Below, in pieces: positions 27,661 through 37,039 of a DNA stretch of 64,000 bases. The translations under genes and the position numbers were made by a program. The stretch comes from Erythrobacter sp. (GTDB lineage: Bacteria > Pseudomonadota > Alphaproteobacteria > Sphingomonadales > Sphingomonadaceae), in contig JAACTC010000006.1 of the NCBI GenBank assembly GCA_009993635.1, forward strand, positions 372,001 to 436,000, written 5' to 3'. Below the pieces are notes generated by a model. That model had not been told where the DNA came from. It saw only the letters and a program-made list of their open reading frames with translations, and made no database searches. Position 1 is the stretch's first letter, and each line of letters starts with the position of its first letter.

Positions 27661-28689
27661 TTAGGACTCTCCTGCGCGTGCGCCGAAGGTCTGCGCGGCT
27701 TGGCACGCGCTGCGTTCGCCCTTGTCGCAGGCCTTCTTGACGACACCCAACCAGAAGCCGGTCTCTGCGCAGATATCACCGTCGGGTGCCAAGCGGCAGC
27801 CTTTCCGATACGCTTCCAATCCTGCGAGATAGTCAGCCTGCACCACAGATCCGCTAATCAGATTCTTGCCAAGTGCGGCACAACCGGCGGCCTCATCCCG
27901 ATCGCATGCCTTGCGATACAGGTCGATACCACGTTGGCCGTGCGTTCCGCGTTCGGAAGTCGTCTTCGCAATCGATGCCTGCTGCCGCCAGTAAACGCCT
28001 GCGTTGAAGCATGCCAAGGGCGGACCGCCGAGATGGCACGTACGTTCGAAATACTCCGCGGCCGTCTGCGGGTTGTAATCGGCGGCGCCCTTCTTGTTGT
28101 AATGGACTGCCAGATTGAGACAGCTGTTTTTGTAAGGCCCAGAGGCGTTGTTGCAGGCTCTTTTGTAAAGGTCGGTGATCTCGCCCAATTGCGCGGATGT
28201 TGTCGGCGCGCGCTGATCCAGTGCGTAGGCCGCATTATGGCAGCCCGCTGGCTCACCCGACGAACACAGCAGTTTCCAGCTTTCTATGGCCTGATCCATA
28301 TTCCCCGCCTGACGCTGCCCTTCGGCGCGGTCCATCATATCCTGAAAGGTCAGCTTTGGTGCCGAGACGGGGGCGGCAGCTGCTTTGACGAGGCCAGTGG
28401 GGATCCGCGTGCAGCCGCCGCCCTCGTTTACCTTCTTCTCGTAATCCAGCGCCCAGCCGATCACGAAGTCGGACACCTCCGATTCTCGCGATTCCTTTAT
28501 TGCAGCAAAGACTGCATCATAAGCCTGCTTGCACTGCGCCTGCGTAACCTCGCCGCTGGCATAGGTTGTCGCGCCGAGTCCGGAAGGGCCGTTCTGGGCA
28601 ACCGCCAAAGGTGGTGCAAGCAGCGCGCCGCCTGCCGCGCCTGCAATCGCCAGCGCCCTGACCAGCCCCATCATCTTGCCAACTACCAT
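27661..28689 (-). CDS. Exported Sel1-like repeat protein
   Basis: A 342-residue periplasmic protein with a signal peptide (hydrophobic 8-31, cleavage near AVAQN). From residue 120 on it contains repeated motifs of about 35-45 residues, each with paired cysteines (LYKRACNNASG, YFERTCHLGGPPLACFNAG, LYRKACDRDEAAGCAALG, YRKGCRLAPDGD). This is the Sel1/TPR-like pattern of Cys-rich scaffold proteins. The partner is unknown. Confidence 0.78.
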   Translation of the reverse strand: MVVGKMMGLVRALAIAGAAGGALLAPPLAVAQNGPSGLGATTYASGEVTQAQCKQAYDAVFAAIKESRESEVSDFVIGWALDYEKKVNEGGGCTRIPTGLVKAAAAPVSAPKLTFQDMMDRAEGQRQAGNMDQAIESWKLLCSSGEPAGCHNAAYALDQRAPTTSAQLGEITDLYKRACNNASGPYKNSCLNLAVHYNKKGAADYNPQTAAEYFERTCHLGGPPLACFNAGVYWRQQASIAKTTSERGTHGQRGIDLYRKACDRDEAAGCAALGKNLISGSVVQADYLAGLEAYRKGCRLAPDGDICAETGFWLGVVKKACDKGERSACQAAQTFGARAGES

Positions 28690-28894
28690 CGCCGTCGCGC
28701 CTCCGCAGGAATTACTGCCGCGATGCTAGCGGCTTTGCGCCACACGATGGCTGTCAAAGCGCGTTAGGGAGATGACAAATATCGTCAGCCTATCGGCTAA
28801 TCTGCCAATGCGCGCAGCAGCTTATCGCCAGAGGACGATGGCGAGCCGTCTCGGGCCGATGCTTGCGTGCGGATTTGCCGCTGCCGCAGCCCGG

Positions 28895-29800
28895 CTAGCC
28901 TGCACCCTTGGTCTTGGTCGCGCCGATCCTGGCGCTCTTTTCGATGAATTCGATGATCTGGCCGGCAATGTCCTTGCCCGTCGCGTGTTCGATCCCTTCG
29001 AGCCCGGGGGAGGAGTTGACCTCCATGATCACCGGGCCGTGGTTGCTGCGGAGCATGTCCACGCCGCACACGTTCAGCCCCATGCGCTTGGCTGCACGCA
29101 CCGCGGTGCTGCGTTCCTCGGGCGTGATCTTGATCAGCTGCGCGCTGCCGCCGCGGTGCAGGTTGCTGCGGAAATCGTCCGCCGCGCCGGTGCGCTTCAT
29201 CGCGGCGACCACCTTGCCGCCGATCACCAGCGCGCGGATATCCGTGCCGCCCGCTTCCTTGATGAACTCCTGCACAAGGATGTTCACGTTGGCACCGCGG
29301 AACGCCTCGATCACGGACTTGGCCGACGACATCGAGTCCGCCAGCACCACGCCAATGCCCTGCGTGCCCTCCAGCAGCTTGATGACCACCGGCGGGCCGT
29401 TGACCGCGCGGATGATCTCCTCCGCCTTCTTGGGGTCGTTGGCATAGGCGGTCAGCGGCAGGCCCAGCCCGTGCTTGGCGAGGATCTGCAAGGACCGCAG
29501 CTTATCGCGGCTGCGCCCGATGGCGACGCTTTCGTTCAGCGGCCAGCAGCCGCGCATTTCGAACTGGCGCAGGATTGCGAGGCCGTAATTGGTGATCGAG
29601 GCCCCGATGCGCGGGATCACCGCATCATATCCGATGCAGGGTTCGCTATCGTAATAGACCTCTGGCTTGTGGCTGGCGATGTGCACGGTGCAGCGCAGCG
29701 TGTTGAGCCAGTCGATCTGGTGCCCGCGCGCCTCGGCGGCCTCGATGAGGCGCTTGTGCGAATAGAGGTTGGGGTTGCGGGCGAGCAGGGCGATTTTCAC
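28895..29800 (-). CDS. rimK: Ribosomal protein S6--L-glutamate ligase (RimK)
   Basis: An ATP-grasp ligase of 301 residues (E. coli RimK has 300) that adds glutamates to the S6 C-terminus. The N-terminus [18 protein letters not shown], the ATP-binding core [19 protein letters not shown], and the Mg site [13 protein letters not shown] are all conserved. The start is GTG at 29800 with AAGGA upstream. Its neighbour encodes a retropepsin-like protein, as in rimBK operons, and rpsF itself lies about 3 kb away. Confidence 0.93.
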   Translation of the reverse strand: MKIALLARNPNLYSHKRLIEAAEARGHQIDWLNTLRCTVHIASHKPEVYYDSEPCIGYDAVIPRIGASITNYGLAILRQFEMRGCWPLNESVAIGRSRDKLRSLQILAKHGLGLPLTAYANDPKKAEEIIRAVNGPPVVIKLLEGTQGIGVVLADSMSSAKSVIEAFRGANVNILVQEFIKEAGGTDIRALVIGGKVVAAMKRTGAADDFRSNLHRGGSAQLIKITPEERSTAVRAAKRMGLNVCGVDMLRSNHGPVIMEVNSSPGLEGIEHATGKDIAGQIIEFIEKSARIGATKTKGAG

Positions 29801-29825
29801 AGGGGTATCCTTATGGGCCTGATTC

Positions 29826-30269
29826 TCAAGGCTTATGTCCTCTGACAGGTTCCCGGCCGGGAGACTGGAGCCAGGAATTGCCCGAATCGACGAGGAAGCG
29901 TCTGCGCAGGGCACTTCGCCCTATCAGCATCGGGAACTTCATGTCGCTACGATCTGCAAGACTGATCTCGGCACGAAATGTTTCCTCGCCGATCGTCAGC
30001 GGAGTCTTGATCACATAGCGCAGCTGGGTCTCGCCGTTCGAGCTGGTGATCCCGCGCACGTCGACATGCACTGCCTCGCACACCTGCTTGACGTGGTGCT
30101 GCGGGAATTCGACCTCGAACCGGACGAACTTTTCGCCCTCGCGCCGGAATTCTTCCAGCACCGTGCCGTGCAGCGAGGATGTGCGCGCGCCGCTGTCGAT
30201 TTTGGCAGGCAGGCCCTTGAGCCCAAGGTCGGGCAGTGCGACCAGTTCGCGCCAGCCGACGGTTATCAC
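29826..30269 (-). CDS. Retropepsin-like aspartic peptidase (RimB-like)
   Basis: A 147-residue protein of the family often mislabelled ATP-dependent zinc protease (DUF785). The aspartic-peptidase motif [12 protein letters not shown] has Asp25. [18 protein letters not shown] resembles the second conserved block. In Pseudomonas the related RimB works with RimK on poly-Glu tails of S6. It begins with GTG and precedes rimK by 25 bases on the same strand, so the two are likely co-transcribed. Confidence 0.85.
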   Translation of the reverse strand: MITVGWRELVALPDLGLKGLPAKIDSGARTSSLHGTVLEEFRREGEKFVRFEVEFPQHHVKQVCEAVHVDVRGITSSNGETQLRYVIKTPLTIGEETFRAEISLADRSDMKFPMLIGRSALRRRFLVDSGNSWLQSPGREPVRGHKP

Positions 30270-30294
30270 AGCAGGGCGCCCCGGGCAGCCAGCC

Positions 30295-32157
30295 TCACCA
30301 TCCGGTGGGCTTGCCTTCGTTCTGTTCGTCCAGCCACGCCTTCAACGGCGCGAAATATTCCATCAACGCCTCGCCGCTCATCTCGCGGGTGCCGGTGAAG
30401 GCCTCGAGCGCGTCGGGCCAGGGCTTGCTTGCGCCCATTTCCAGCATGGCGTTCAGCTTCTCGCCGACTTCCTTGTTGCCGTAGAAAGAGCAGCGATGCA
30501 GCGGCCCTTCCCAGCCTGCCGCATCACACGCCGCCTTGTAGAACTGGAACTGGAGGATCCGCGCGAGGAAGTATCGCGTGTAGGGCGTGTTGCCCGGAAT
30601 GTGATACTTTGCGCCCGGATCGAAGGCGTCGGCGGGCCGCTCCACCGGCGGGGTGATGCCCTGGTACTCGCGCTTCAGATCGTGCCACGCGCTGTTGTAG
30701 GTCGCCGGCGTGATCGAGCCGTCGAATACGCCCCAGCGCCACTTGTCGACCAGCAGGCCGAAGGGCAGGAACGCCACCTTGTCCATCGCCTGGCGCAGCA
30801 GCAGGCCGATATCCTTGTCTGCCCCCGGAACGTCCGCGCGGTCGAGCATGCCGATCTGCACGAGATATTCAGGCGTGATCGACAGCGCGATCATATCGCC
30901 GATCGCCTCGTGGAAACCGTCGTTCGCGCCGTTCAGATGGATGAAGTCCTGCGCCTTGTAGGCGCGCTGGTAGTAATTGTGGCCCAGTTCGTGGTGGATG
31001 GTGATGAAATCGTCCGCGTTGCGCTTGATGCACATCTTGATGCGGATATCGTCCTGATTGTCGATGTCCCACGCGGAGGCATGGCACACCACTTCGCGGT
31101 CGGCAGGCTTGGTGAACAGGCTGCGTTCCCAGAAGGTTTCGGGCAGCGGTTCGAAGCCCAGCGAGCTGAAGAACTGTTCGCCCACCTTGACCATGTCGAT
31201 TTCGGACAGGCCTTCCTTTTCGATCAGATCGGTCAGGTCGTACCCGATATCGCCCGCCCCTGGGGGCGCGACCAGCGGGTAGATATTGCCCCATTCCTGC
31301 GCCCACATATTGCCCAGCAGATCGGCGCGGATCGGGCCGCTGGCAGGCTGGATCGCATCGCCATACTTCTCGTTCAGCTTGGTGCGCACATAGGTGTGCA
31401 GCGACTGGTAGAGCGGCGCGACCTCCTGCCACATCCGTTCAAGCTCGGCGGAGAATTCCTGCGGCGGCATGTCGTAGCCCGACCGCCACATCGTGCCGAC
31501 ATTGTCGAAGCCCAGCTCTACCGCGCCTTGGTTGGCGATCTCGACCATGCGGGCGTAATCGTCCTTCATGGGCGCGCCGACATTGGTGTGCCAGCTGGCC
31601 CACATTTCCGCGTATTCTTCGGGCGTGCGGTCCAGATTGCCCATCTCCGCTTCGATATCGGAACCGCTAATCTCTTTGCCGTTCAGCGTACCCTTGCCCT
31701 TGCCGTACTGGCTGTTGAGGCTGGTCGCGATCTCGTTCAGCTCGGTCGCCGCGCCGTCGGTGGTCGGTGCGGGCAGCACGATGCCGTTGCGCAGGATATC
31801 CAGCTTGCGCGCGACCTCGGGATCGAGCCCGGCGACCGTGGCAAACTCGGCGGCCTTGAGCGCGTAATCCACGCTCATCTCGGTGCCCTGCGCGCCGACC
31901 TTCGCCGCGAGCGCATCGGTATCGTGCGTGATGTAGGTCGCGTTGATCCAGTAGGTCTGGTTCGCGGCGAGCGAGTAGTCGGCCATCGTCTGTTCGACCA
32001 TCGCCACCCAGTCCGCCGCGCCCTGCGGAGTCATGGGAAAGTCGGCCGCAGCAGCCGCTTCGTTGGCGAGATCGTCCACAACGTCGGATTGCGCCAGCGC
32101 AGGCGTGGCGAGCGTGGCGACGGCGATCGCGGCGAGCGAGACGGAAAGCAGTTTCAT
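30295..32157 (-). CDS. Exported peptidyl-dipeptidase, M2 family (ACE-like)
   Basis: A zinc metallopeptidase of about 620 residues related to angiotensin-converting enzyme. It has a signal peptide (MKLLSVSLAAIAVATLATPALAQ region, cleaved near residue 23), the zinc motif HELGH at 389-393 and a downstream helix with GANDGFHEAIGD supplying the third ligand. It is expected to release dipeptides from peptide C-termini in the periplasm. ATG at 32157 is preferred over one three codons upstream because of the AGGA spacing. Confidence 0.9.
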   Translation of the reverse strand: MKLLSVSLAAIAVATLATPALAQSDVVDDLANEAAAAADFPMTPQGAADWVAMVEQTMADYSLAANQTYWINATYITHDTDALAAKVGAQGTEMSVDYALKAAEFATVAGLDPEVARKLDILRNGIVLPAPTTDGAATELNEIATSLNSQYGKGKGTLNGKEISGSDIEAEMGNLDRTPEEYAEMWASWHTNVGAPMKDDYARMVEIANQGAVELGFDNVGTMWRSGYDMPPQEFSAELERMWQEVAPLYQSLHTYVRTKLNEKYGDAIQPASGPIRADLLGNMWAQEWGNIYPLVAPPGAGDIGYDLTDLIEKEGLSEIDMVKVGEQFFSSLGFEPLPETFWERSLFTKPADREVVCHASAWDIDNQDDIRIKMCIKRNADDFITIHHELGHNYYQRAYKAQDFIHLNGANDGFHEAIGDMIALSITPEYLVQIGMLDRADVPGADKDIGLLLRQAMDKVAFLPFGLLVDKWRWGVFDGSITPATYNSAWHDLKREYQGITPPVERPADAFDPGAKYHIPGNTPYTRYFLARILQFQFYKAACDAAGWEGPLHRCSFYGNKEVGEKLNAMLEMGASKPWPDALEAFTGTREMSGEALMEYFAPLKAWLDEQNEGKPTGW

Positions 32158-32245
32158 GTGAGGCATCCTGTGGAGTCTTGTGTCGTTGCGCGCGAAACTA
32201 CCCGCGCGGGCTGAAATAACAAGCGGCTGGGATGGCCCGCGGGCT

Positions 32246-33013
32246 TCAGGCGACGGGGCCGAGCCAGTCGGCCATCGCGCGGCCCAGATCGGGTTTGGTC
32301 ACGCTGCTCATGTGCGTACCGGGCACCTCGGCATAGGTCGCATCGGGCAGCCGATCGGCCAGCTCCTGCGCGGAGCCATTATCCCGATCCTCGTCCCCGC
32401 AGACCACCAGCGTGGGGCAGGCGATGTTCGCCAGCTCTGCCAGGTCGAGGTCTTCCATGCTGCCAAGCAGCAGGCGCGCGGCTACCCGGTCGATCTTCTG
32501 CGACTTGAGGAACTGCATGGAGAAATAGGCTGGATCGCCCTTCGGGATCGCATCGAATTCGTCGATCACGCGGATAAAGAACGCCGCGCGTTTCTGCCAT
32601 TCGTTGAGCCCGTCGACGCCCATCCCGCCAAGGATCAGTCGGCTGGGGCTCAGCCTGCCGCTGGCAACGCCATGGATCGCGGTGCGCGCGCCGAGCGAAA
32701 AACCGCCCAGATCGTACTCGGTCAAACCCAGATGATCGACCAGCGCCTCCACATCGCGCACCAGCACGCCCTTGGGATAGGCCTCGGGCTGCTGCGGCGC
32801 CTCGCTCTGCCCGTGCACGCGGAAATCGGGCATCAGCACTTCGTAGCCCTGATCGGCGATGCGCCGCGCATGGCCGAACTTGATCCAGTTCATGTCCGCG
32901 CTGGAGAAAAGGCCGTGGAGCAGCAAAACCGGCCTGCCGCCCGCTTCCTTGGCACCCACCCGGTGCAGCGCCAGTTTCGTCCCGTCGAAAGATGCGAAGT
33001 GTTCGGTGGTCAT
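32246..33013 (-). CDS. Alpha/beta hydrolase
   Basis: A 255-residue alpha/beta-fold hydrolase with nucleophile Ser106 in GGFSLGAR, an oxyanion segment LLHGLFSS, an acidic residue near CGDEDRDNGS and His in PGTHMSSV. Substrate unknown. ATG at 33013 overlaps the stop of the upstream GFA-type gene by four bases, placing it last in a three-gene set of small enzymes. Confidence 0.83.
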   Translation of the reverse strand: MTTEHFASFDGTKLALHRVGAKEAGGRPVLLLHGLFSSADMNWIKFGHARRIADQGYEVLMPDFRVHGQSEAPQQPEAYPKGVLVRDVEALVDHLGLTEYDLGGFSLGARTAIHGVASGRLSPSRLILGGMGVDGLNEWQKRAAFFIRVIDEFDAIPKGDPAYFSMQFLKSQKIDRVAARLLLGSMEDLDLAELANIACPTLVVCGDEDRDNGSAQELADRLPDATYAEVPGTHMSSVTKPDLGRAMADWLGPVA

Positions 33014-33465
33014 CGGGCGGCCTCCCCAGCAAAGGCCATCCACTCCTGCGCGGAGCGAGGCTGTTCTTCCATCGTCTTGGCATCGGCGGGCAGCACGATC
33101 CAGGGCTGCTTGCTCGACACCCAGACATGATGGCGAATGTGCAGCCGGGGGCTTTCATCCAGCGTCCCGCAGCGCAGGCTCGCCATCCCGGCATTGGTCG
33201 AGTTCACCGCGTAGATCCGTGCCTTGCACCGCGCGCAGCCGTGGATCGTGGATTGGGCGCCGCTCGGCATGTCGTACTCGCCCTGATCCAGTTCCCCGGT
33301 CAGCTCCAGATCGGCCAGCGCGAACAGCATGTGCTCGCTGAAGGCGGACCCCGTGCGGCTCTGGCAATTGCCGCAATGGCAGGCATAGGGATGGAAGCGA
33401 AATCCGTCGCGCAAGGTGTAGCGCACCGCGCCGCACAGGCATCCGCCGATTAGTTCGCCCTTCAT
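33010..33465 (-). CDS. GFA family protein (zinc-binding, S-hydroxymethylglutathione synthase-like)
   Basis: A 151-residue protein with the cysteine pattern of the glutathione-dependent formaldehyde-activating fold: GGCLCGAVRY, CHCGNCQSRTGSAF and GCARCKARIY. These bind two zinc ions. Most family members have no proven substrate. The start at 33465 overlaps the upstream gene's stop (ATGA). Confidence 0.86.
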   Translation of the reverse strand: MKGELIGGCLCGAVRYTLRDGFRFHPYACHCGNCQSRTGSAFSEHMLFALADLELTGELDQGEYDMPSGAQSTIHGCARCKARIYAVNSTNAGMASLRCGTLDESPRLHIRHHVWVSSKQPWIVLPADAKTMEEQPRSAQEWMAFAGEAAR

Positions 33466-34112
33466 CGCCTTGCCAGCCCTGCCTGCTCCATCCGCCATTT
33501 GACCACTTCGATACGGTCCTGCCCGAAGAAGGGTTCGTCTTGGAACACCAGCGTGGGCACGCCCCAGTGACCCGCCGCCTCCAGTGCCTGCTGGTTGGCA
33601 GCGATCTCCGCATCGAGCGCGTCGGCATTGTCTCGCGCCTCGGCATCCAGCTGGGCGAAGTCGAGACCGGCGCGTTCCGCCGCGCCAGCCAGATGATCGC
33701 CTTCGTGCCAGTTCTCCGCCCCGCCCCAGATCAGCTGACCCGCTTCATGCGCGAAGGCCAGCCCCTTCCCCCGGCGCGCCGCGGCCTGCCCCATGCGGGT
33801 AATCCAGCCGATGTAAGGCTGCTCCGCCGCGATTCTGCGGGTGGCAAGATCCTGGACGATCGGATCGGGCCGGGGTGGACCGAAGGGAATGCCGTGAAAC
33901 TCCGCCAGCCTCGCCACGTCGCGCATCAGGTAGGGGAGCCAGTTCGGGTTGGACCAGCCGTAGAAATCCGGCTCACGGACCGCGAGCGGGTAGACGGGCC
34001 GCAGCGCGATCTCGACCGCGTGGCTTTGCGTCAGCGCACGGTATCGCCCAATAGCCAGATGGCTGTAGGGGGAGCGGAAGCTGTAAAATAGGTCGGCTTG
34101 CAATGTCGGCAT
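33462..34112 (-). CDS. DsbA-like 2-hydroxychromene-2-carboxylate isomerase family protein
   Basis: A 216-residue thioredoxin-fold protein of the HCCA isomerase/kappa-GST group. It starts LFYSFRSPYSHLAIGR with a serine (SPYS) where DsbA has CxxC, as expected of the isomerases, and later has WGVPTLVFQDEPFFGQDRI. A role in aromatic or glutathione-dependent isomerisation is a family inference. ATG at 34112 is used; a GTG two codons upstream is possible. First of three coupled genes. Confidence 0.82.
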   Translation of the reverse strand: MPTLQADLFYSFRSPYSHLAIGRYRALTQSHAVEIALRPVYPLAVREPDFYGWSNPNWLPYLMRDVARLAEFHGIPFGPPRPDPIVQDLATRRIAAEQPYIGWITRMGQAAARRGKGLAFAHEAGQLIWGGAENWHEGDHLAGAAERAGLDFAQLDAEARDNADALDAEIAANQQALEAAGHWGVPTLVFQDEPFFGQDRIEVVKWRMEQAGLARR

Positions 34113-34122
34113 GGCCACGCGC

Positions 34123-34722
34123 CTACCGGAAATTGCAGTTCGCGCCGCCCCACATCACGGCCACCTGATTGTCTTCTATCAGGCCGGAGACCATCATTTC
34201 CCCACTCCCGAGCATGAATTCCTCGCCCAGCGTGCTGTCGTCAAGCGCAGCATAGGTCGGCAGCTTGCGCAGGTCGGCGGCGGCCATGCCCAGCGTGACG
34301 CCTTCCGGCCCGGAAAAGCTGGCGCGGTCGGTCGGCCCGTTGACCGACCAGCCGACGAAGCGGTCGTCCTGAAAATTGGCGACGAACTGGTCGAAGGTGG
34401 CGAATTCCATCGGTCCGGCGCCGCATTCCGCGTTGCTGCCGAATTGCGGGCCGCCGAACACCATCGTCAGGGCTTCGACCACGTCGTCTTCCGGATCGCC
34501 GAAATCGAGCACATAGGCGCGTCCGCCCGCTTCGGGCGGCTGGATGACCACGCCTTCGGCCAACAGGTCTATCGGACGCTCCGTCGGCGCATTCGGGGTC
34601 TGCGCGGCGATCTGTTCTTCGGTCACCGGTTCGCTGGGCTGCGGTTGCTCTGCACCATCGCCGCACCCTGCCAGGGCAAGAGCCATTACACCGAAGCTCA
34701 TCACTGCGAAACGCGCCTTCAT
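34123..34722 (-). CDS. Lipoprotein of unknown function
   Basis: A 199-residue protein with a lipoprotein signal: a hydrophobic stretch at 7-18 and the lipobox LAGC (Cys20). A Pro/Glu-rich linker follows, then a globular domain with several aromatic and acidic blocks (VLDFGDPEDDVVEALTMVFG, FVANFQDDRFVGWSVNGP). No family recognised. Confidence 0.75.
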   Translation of the reverse strand: MKARFAVMSFGVMALALAGCGDGAEQPQPSEPVTEEQIAAQTPNAPTERPIDLLAEGVVIQPPEAGGRAYVLDFGDPEDDVVEALTMVFGGPQFGSNAECGAGPMEFATFDQFVANFQDDRFVGWSVNGPTDRASFSGPEGVTLGMAAADLRKLPTYAALDDSTLGEEFMLGSGEMMVSGLIEDNQVAVMWGGANCNFR

Positions 34723-34775
34723 GTCACACTCTCCATGCCATTCGTGACGCGAACAGTGTCAGAGGCCCGCGTGCT

Positions 34776-35210
34776 TCACAAGCGGTCGTCTTTATCCTGC
34801 GGCCGCTGGTCGATGATGACGCCGCGCGGTTCGCCGCCCTCGCCGCGTGCGGGCCGGTCGTCGTACGCGCCGCCGCTGCCGTCGCGCCACGAACCATCGA
34901 TGGTCTCGCCAAACGCGAAGCCGCCGAAGGATCCGCGAACCTTGGTCAGCCGCTTCATCAGGAAGCGCCGCAAGAGCAACGGCAGGCCCAGCGACAGCAC
35001 TGCGATCGGCAGCGCGATCCACCACAGCCAGTCGAGCCAGTCGACCAGCCTGGTCGCCGCGAAGATAACCGCGAACACGATCGCCCAGCGCACCGCCCAG
35101 CGCAGCACCAGCCGGTTGATGAACGACGATGCCTCGCGCTCTATCTGCTCGATGGAGCGATCCATCTCGCCCGCCATGCGGCGCTGCTGGTCGGGATCGG
35201 GGCCGAGCAT
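34776..35210 (-). CDS. Membrane protein of unknown function
   Basis: A 144-residue protein with a helical charged N-terminus, one hydrophobic hairpin (about residues 40-80, including WLDWLWWIALPIAVLSLGL) and a basic then Gly/Asp-rich cytoplasmic tail. It follows asd by 4 bases on the same strand. No family recognised. Confidence 0.7.
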   Translation of the reverse strand: MLGPDPDQQRRMAGEMDRSIEQIEREASSFINRLVLRWAVRWAIVFAVIFAATRLVDWLDWLWWIALPIAVLSLGLPLLLRRFLMKRLTKVRGSFGGFAFGETIDGSWRDGSGGAYDDRPARGEGGEPRGVIIDQRPQDKDDRL

Positions 35211-35214
35211 GGGC

Positions 35215-36240
35215 TCAGCCCTTCTTGAGGTGGCGACGGCCCAGCAATTCGGCGATCTGCACCGCGTTGAGCGCCGCGCCCTTGCGCAGGTTGTCGGATA
35301 CGCACCACAGGTTGAGGCCGTTTTCCACCGTCGGGTCCTCGCGCACGCGGCTGATATAGGTCGCGCCGTCGCCCACGCATTCTACGGGCGTGATGTAGCC
35401 TTCGTCCTCGCGCTTATCGATCAACATGCAGCCGGGTGCCTCGCGCAGGATGTCCTGCGCCTGCTCGGCGGTGATCTCGCGCTCGAACTCGATGGTCACC
35501 GCTTCGGAGTGGCCGACGAACACCGGCACGCGCACACAAGTGGCGGTCAGCTTGATCTTGGGGTCGAGGATCTTCTTGGTCTCGACCACCATCTTCCATT
35601 CCTCCTTGGTCGATCCATCATCAAGGAAGACGTCGATATGCGGGATCACGTTGAAGGCGATCTGCTTTGTGAACTTGGCGGGCTCCACCGGATCGCCGAC
35701 GAAGATCGCGCGGCTCTGCTGGAACAGCTCGTCCATGCCTTCCTTGCCCGCGCCCGAAACCGACTGGTAGGTCGATACGACCACGCGCTTGATTCCGGCG
35801 GCGTCGTGCAGGGGTTTGAGCGCAACGACCAGCTGCGCGGTCGAGCAGTTGGGATTGGCGATGATGTTCTTCGCGGTGTAGCCCTCGATCGCGTCCGGGT
35901 TTACCTCGGGCACGATCAGCGGCACGTCCGGATCCATCCGAAAGTGCGAGGAATTGTCGATCACCACGCAGCCCGCAGCCGCCGCCTTGGGCGCGTATTC
36001 CTTGGCAATCGCGCCACCGGCGGAAAACAGGGCGATATCCCAGCCCGTGAAATCGAAGTGCTCGAGGTTCTTGCACTTGAGCATCTTGCCGGTGTCGCCG
36101 AATTCGATCTCGGTGCCGTGGCTGCGTGAGCTGGCCAGCGCCACGATCTCGTCGATCGGGAACTCGCGCTCCGCCAATACCTGCATCATTTCGCGCCCGA
36201 CGTTTCCCGTCGCGCCGACTACGGCGACCTTGTAGCCCAT
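35215..36240 (-). CDS. asd: Aspartate-semialdehyde dehydrogenase
   Basis: Makes aspartate semialdehyde for lysine/diaminopimelate, threonine and methionine synthesis. 341 residues, typical length. The NADP loop GATGNVGREM is at 9-18, the catalytic Cys132 lies in NPNCSTAQL, and HSEAVTIEFE is near 250. ATG at 36240 follows GGAG; the preceding TTG codon is not needed. Confidence 0.96.
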   Translation of the reverse strand: MGYKVAVVGATGNVGREMMQVLAEREFPIDEIVALASSRSHGTEIEFGDTGKMLKCKNLEHFDFTGWDIALFSAGGAIAKEYAPKAAAAGCVVIDNSSHFRMDPDVPLIVPEVNPDAIEGYTAKNIIANPNCSTAQLVVALKPLHDAAGIKRVVVSTYQSVSGAGKEGMDELFQQSRAIFVGDPVEPAKFTKQIAFNVIPHIDVFLDDGSTKEEWKMVVETKKILDPKIKLTATCVRVPVFVGHSEAVTIEFEREITAEQAQDILREAPGCMLIDKREDEGYITPVECVGDGATYISRVREDPTVENGLNLWCVSDNLRKGAALNAVQIAELLGRRHLKKG

Positions 36241-36354
36241 CAATCACTCCTATGCGTGCTGCACCGCCACATGGGGCCAAGCACGGTGCGCCGCAAGCGA
36301 TTGTCGGTCATTTCCGCTCACGGAGCAGATAGAATTGATTGGGTGCAGTGCGCG

Positions 36355-36816
36355 TCAATCTTTCCTGACGAGGAATACCCTGCAATCGGTACTGGCCATG
36401 AGCCTGATTTCGGTCTTCGACGCCGCGTCAATCCAGGTTGCGTAATAGCCGCTGGGGTAATCAGATTCCTTGGTCGGCTCGCCATAGCGCGCCTTCAGCT
36501 TGAAGCGGAAATCCGGGCAGGCTTCTTTCCGGTAGGTTCTGATCTGGCCCAGCTTTCCGTCGCTGTAATAAAAACCTGTATCCATGGTGCGGTCGAAGAT
36601 CGTGATAGTGCCTACGTTGCCGACCTTGTAGTCAATGCCGTTATCGTAGTCGCGAAAGTCTATGAAGCCGCTCCCGCTTCTTCCTTCTTTCAAGGTTCCT
36701 TCGGAATGCTCCAGCACTTGTGCGGGCGTCATTCCCCAGCTGTAGTCGATCAGCCCTCCGGCGACTTGCGCGCTGGAGGCTGCTGCTACCATCGCGACCA
36801 TTCCAAGGAATTTCAT
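36355..36816 (-). CDS. Exported protein of unknown function
   Basis: A 153-residue protein with a signal peptide (cleaved near SSAQVAG, residue 17-20). The mature part is mainly beta, with DYSWGMTPAQVLEHS near the start and two cysteines (EACPDF and TDCRVFLV). ATG at 36816 is preceded by GAGGGAGAGG. I do not recognise a family. Confidence 0.72.
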   Translation of the reverse strand: MKFLGMVAMVAAASSAQVAGGLIDYSWGMTPAQVLEHSEGTLKEGRSGSGFIDFRDYDNGIDYKVGNVGTITIFDRTMDTGFYYSDGKLGQIRTYRKEACPDFRFKLKARYGEPTKESDYPSGYYATWIDAASKTEIRLMASTDCRVFLVRKD

Positions 36817-36970
36817 GTCAGCCTCTCCCTCTACCGCGCGAGGATTACTCGCTTTGTATCGAAGGAGAAGTGACAAATAACGATAGGCCCCTGGGTAAGC
36901 TCTAGAGGTGGCGGCATTTCTTGCTCAAATTGTGCCGAGCAAGTGCAGGATCAGCACCACGAGCGCGCCA

Positions 36971-37010
36971 ACCTTCGTCGTTGCATTCGCACCGTTACAA
37001 CAACGAAGGT
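36971..37010. repeat. 12-bp inverted repeat downstream of the DPP-IV-like gene
   Basis: ACCTTCGTCGTT at 36971-36982 and AACAACGAAGGT at 36999-37010 are complementary at 11 of 12 positions with a 16-base loop. It lies 30 bases past the peptidase stop (minus strand). There is no T run, so it is a possible Rho-assisted end or RNA stabiliser. The rest of 36817-37039 shows nothing. Confidence 0.5.
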
Positions 37011-37039
37011 GCAGGTCCCGCTCATGGCACAAAACGCAA

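Noticed and set aside
29826-30269. ATP-dependent zinc protease, the usual label of this family
   Set aside because: The visible motif is that of an aspartic retropepsin (DSGA); there is no ATPase or zinc motif.
30046-32214. Open frame of 722 codons opposite the M2 peptidase
   Set aside because: Arg/His/Val-rich low-complexity shadow with no signal peptide or motif.
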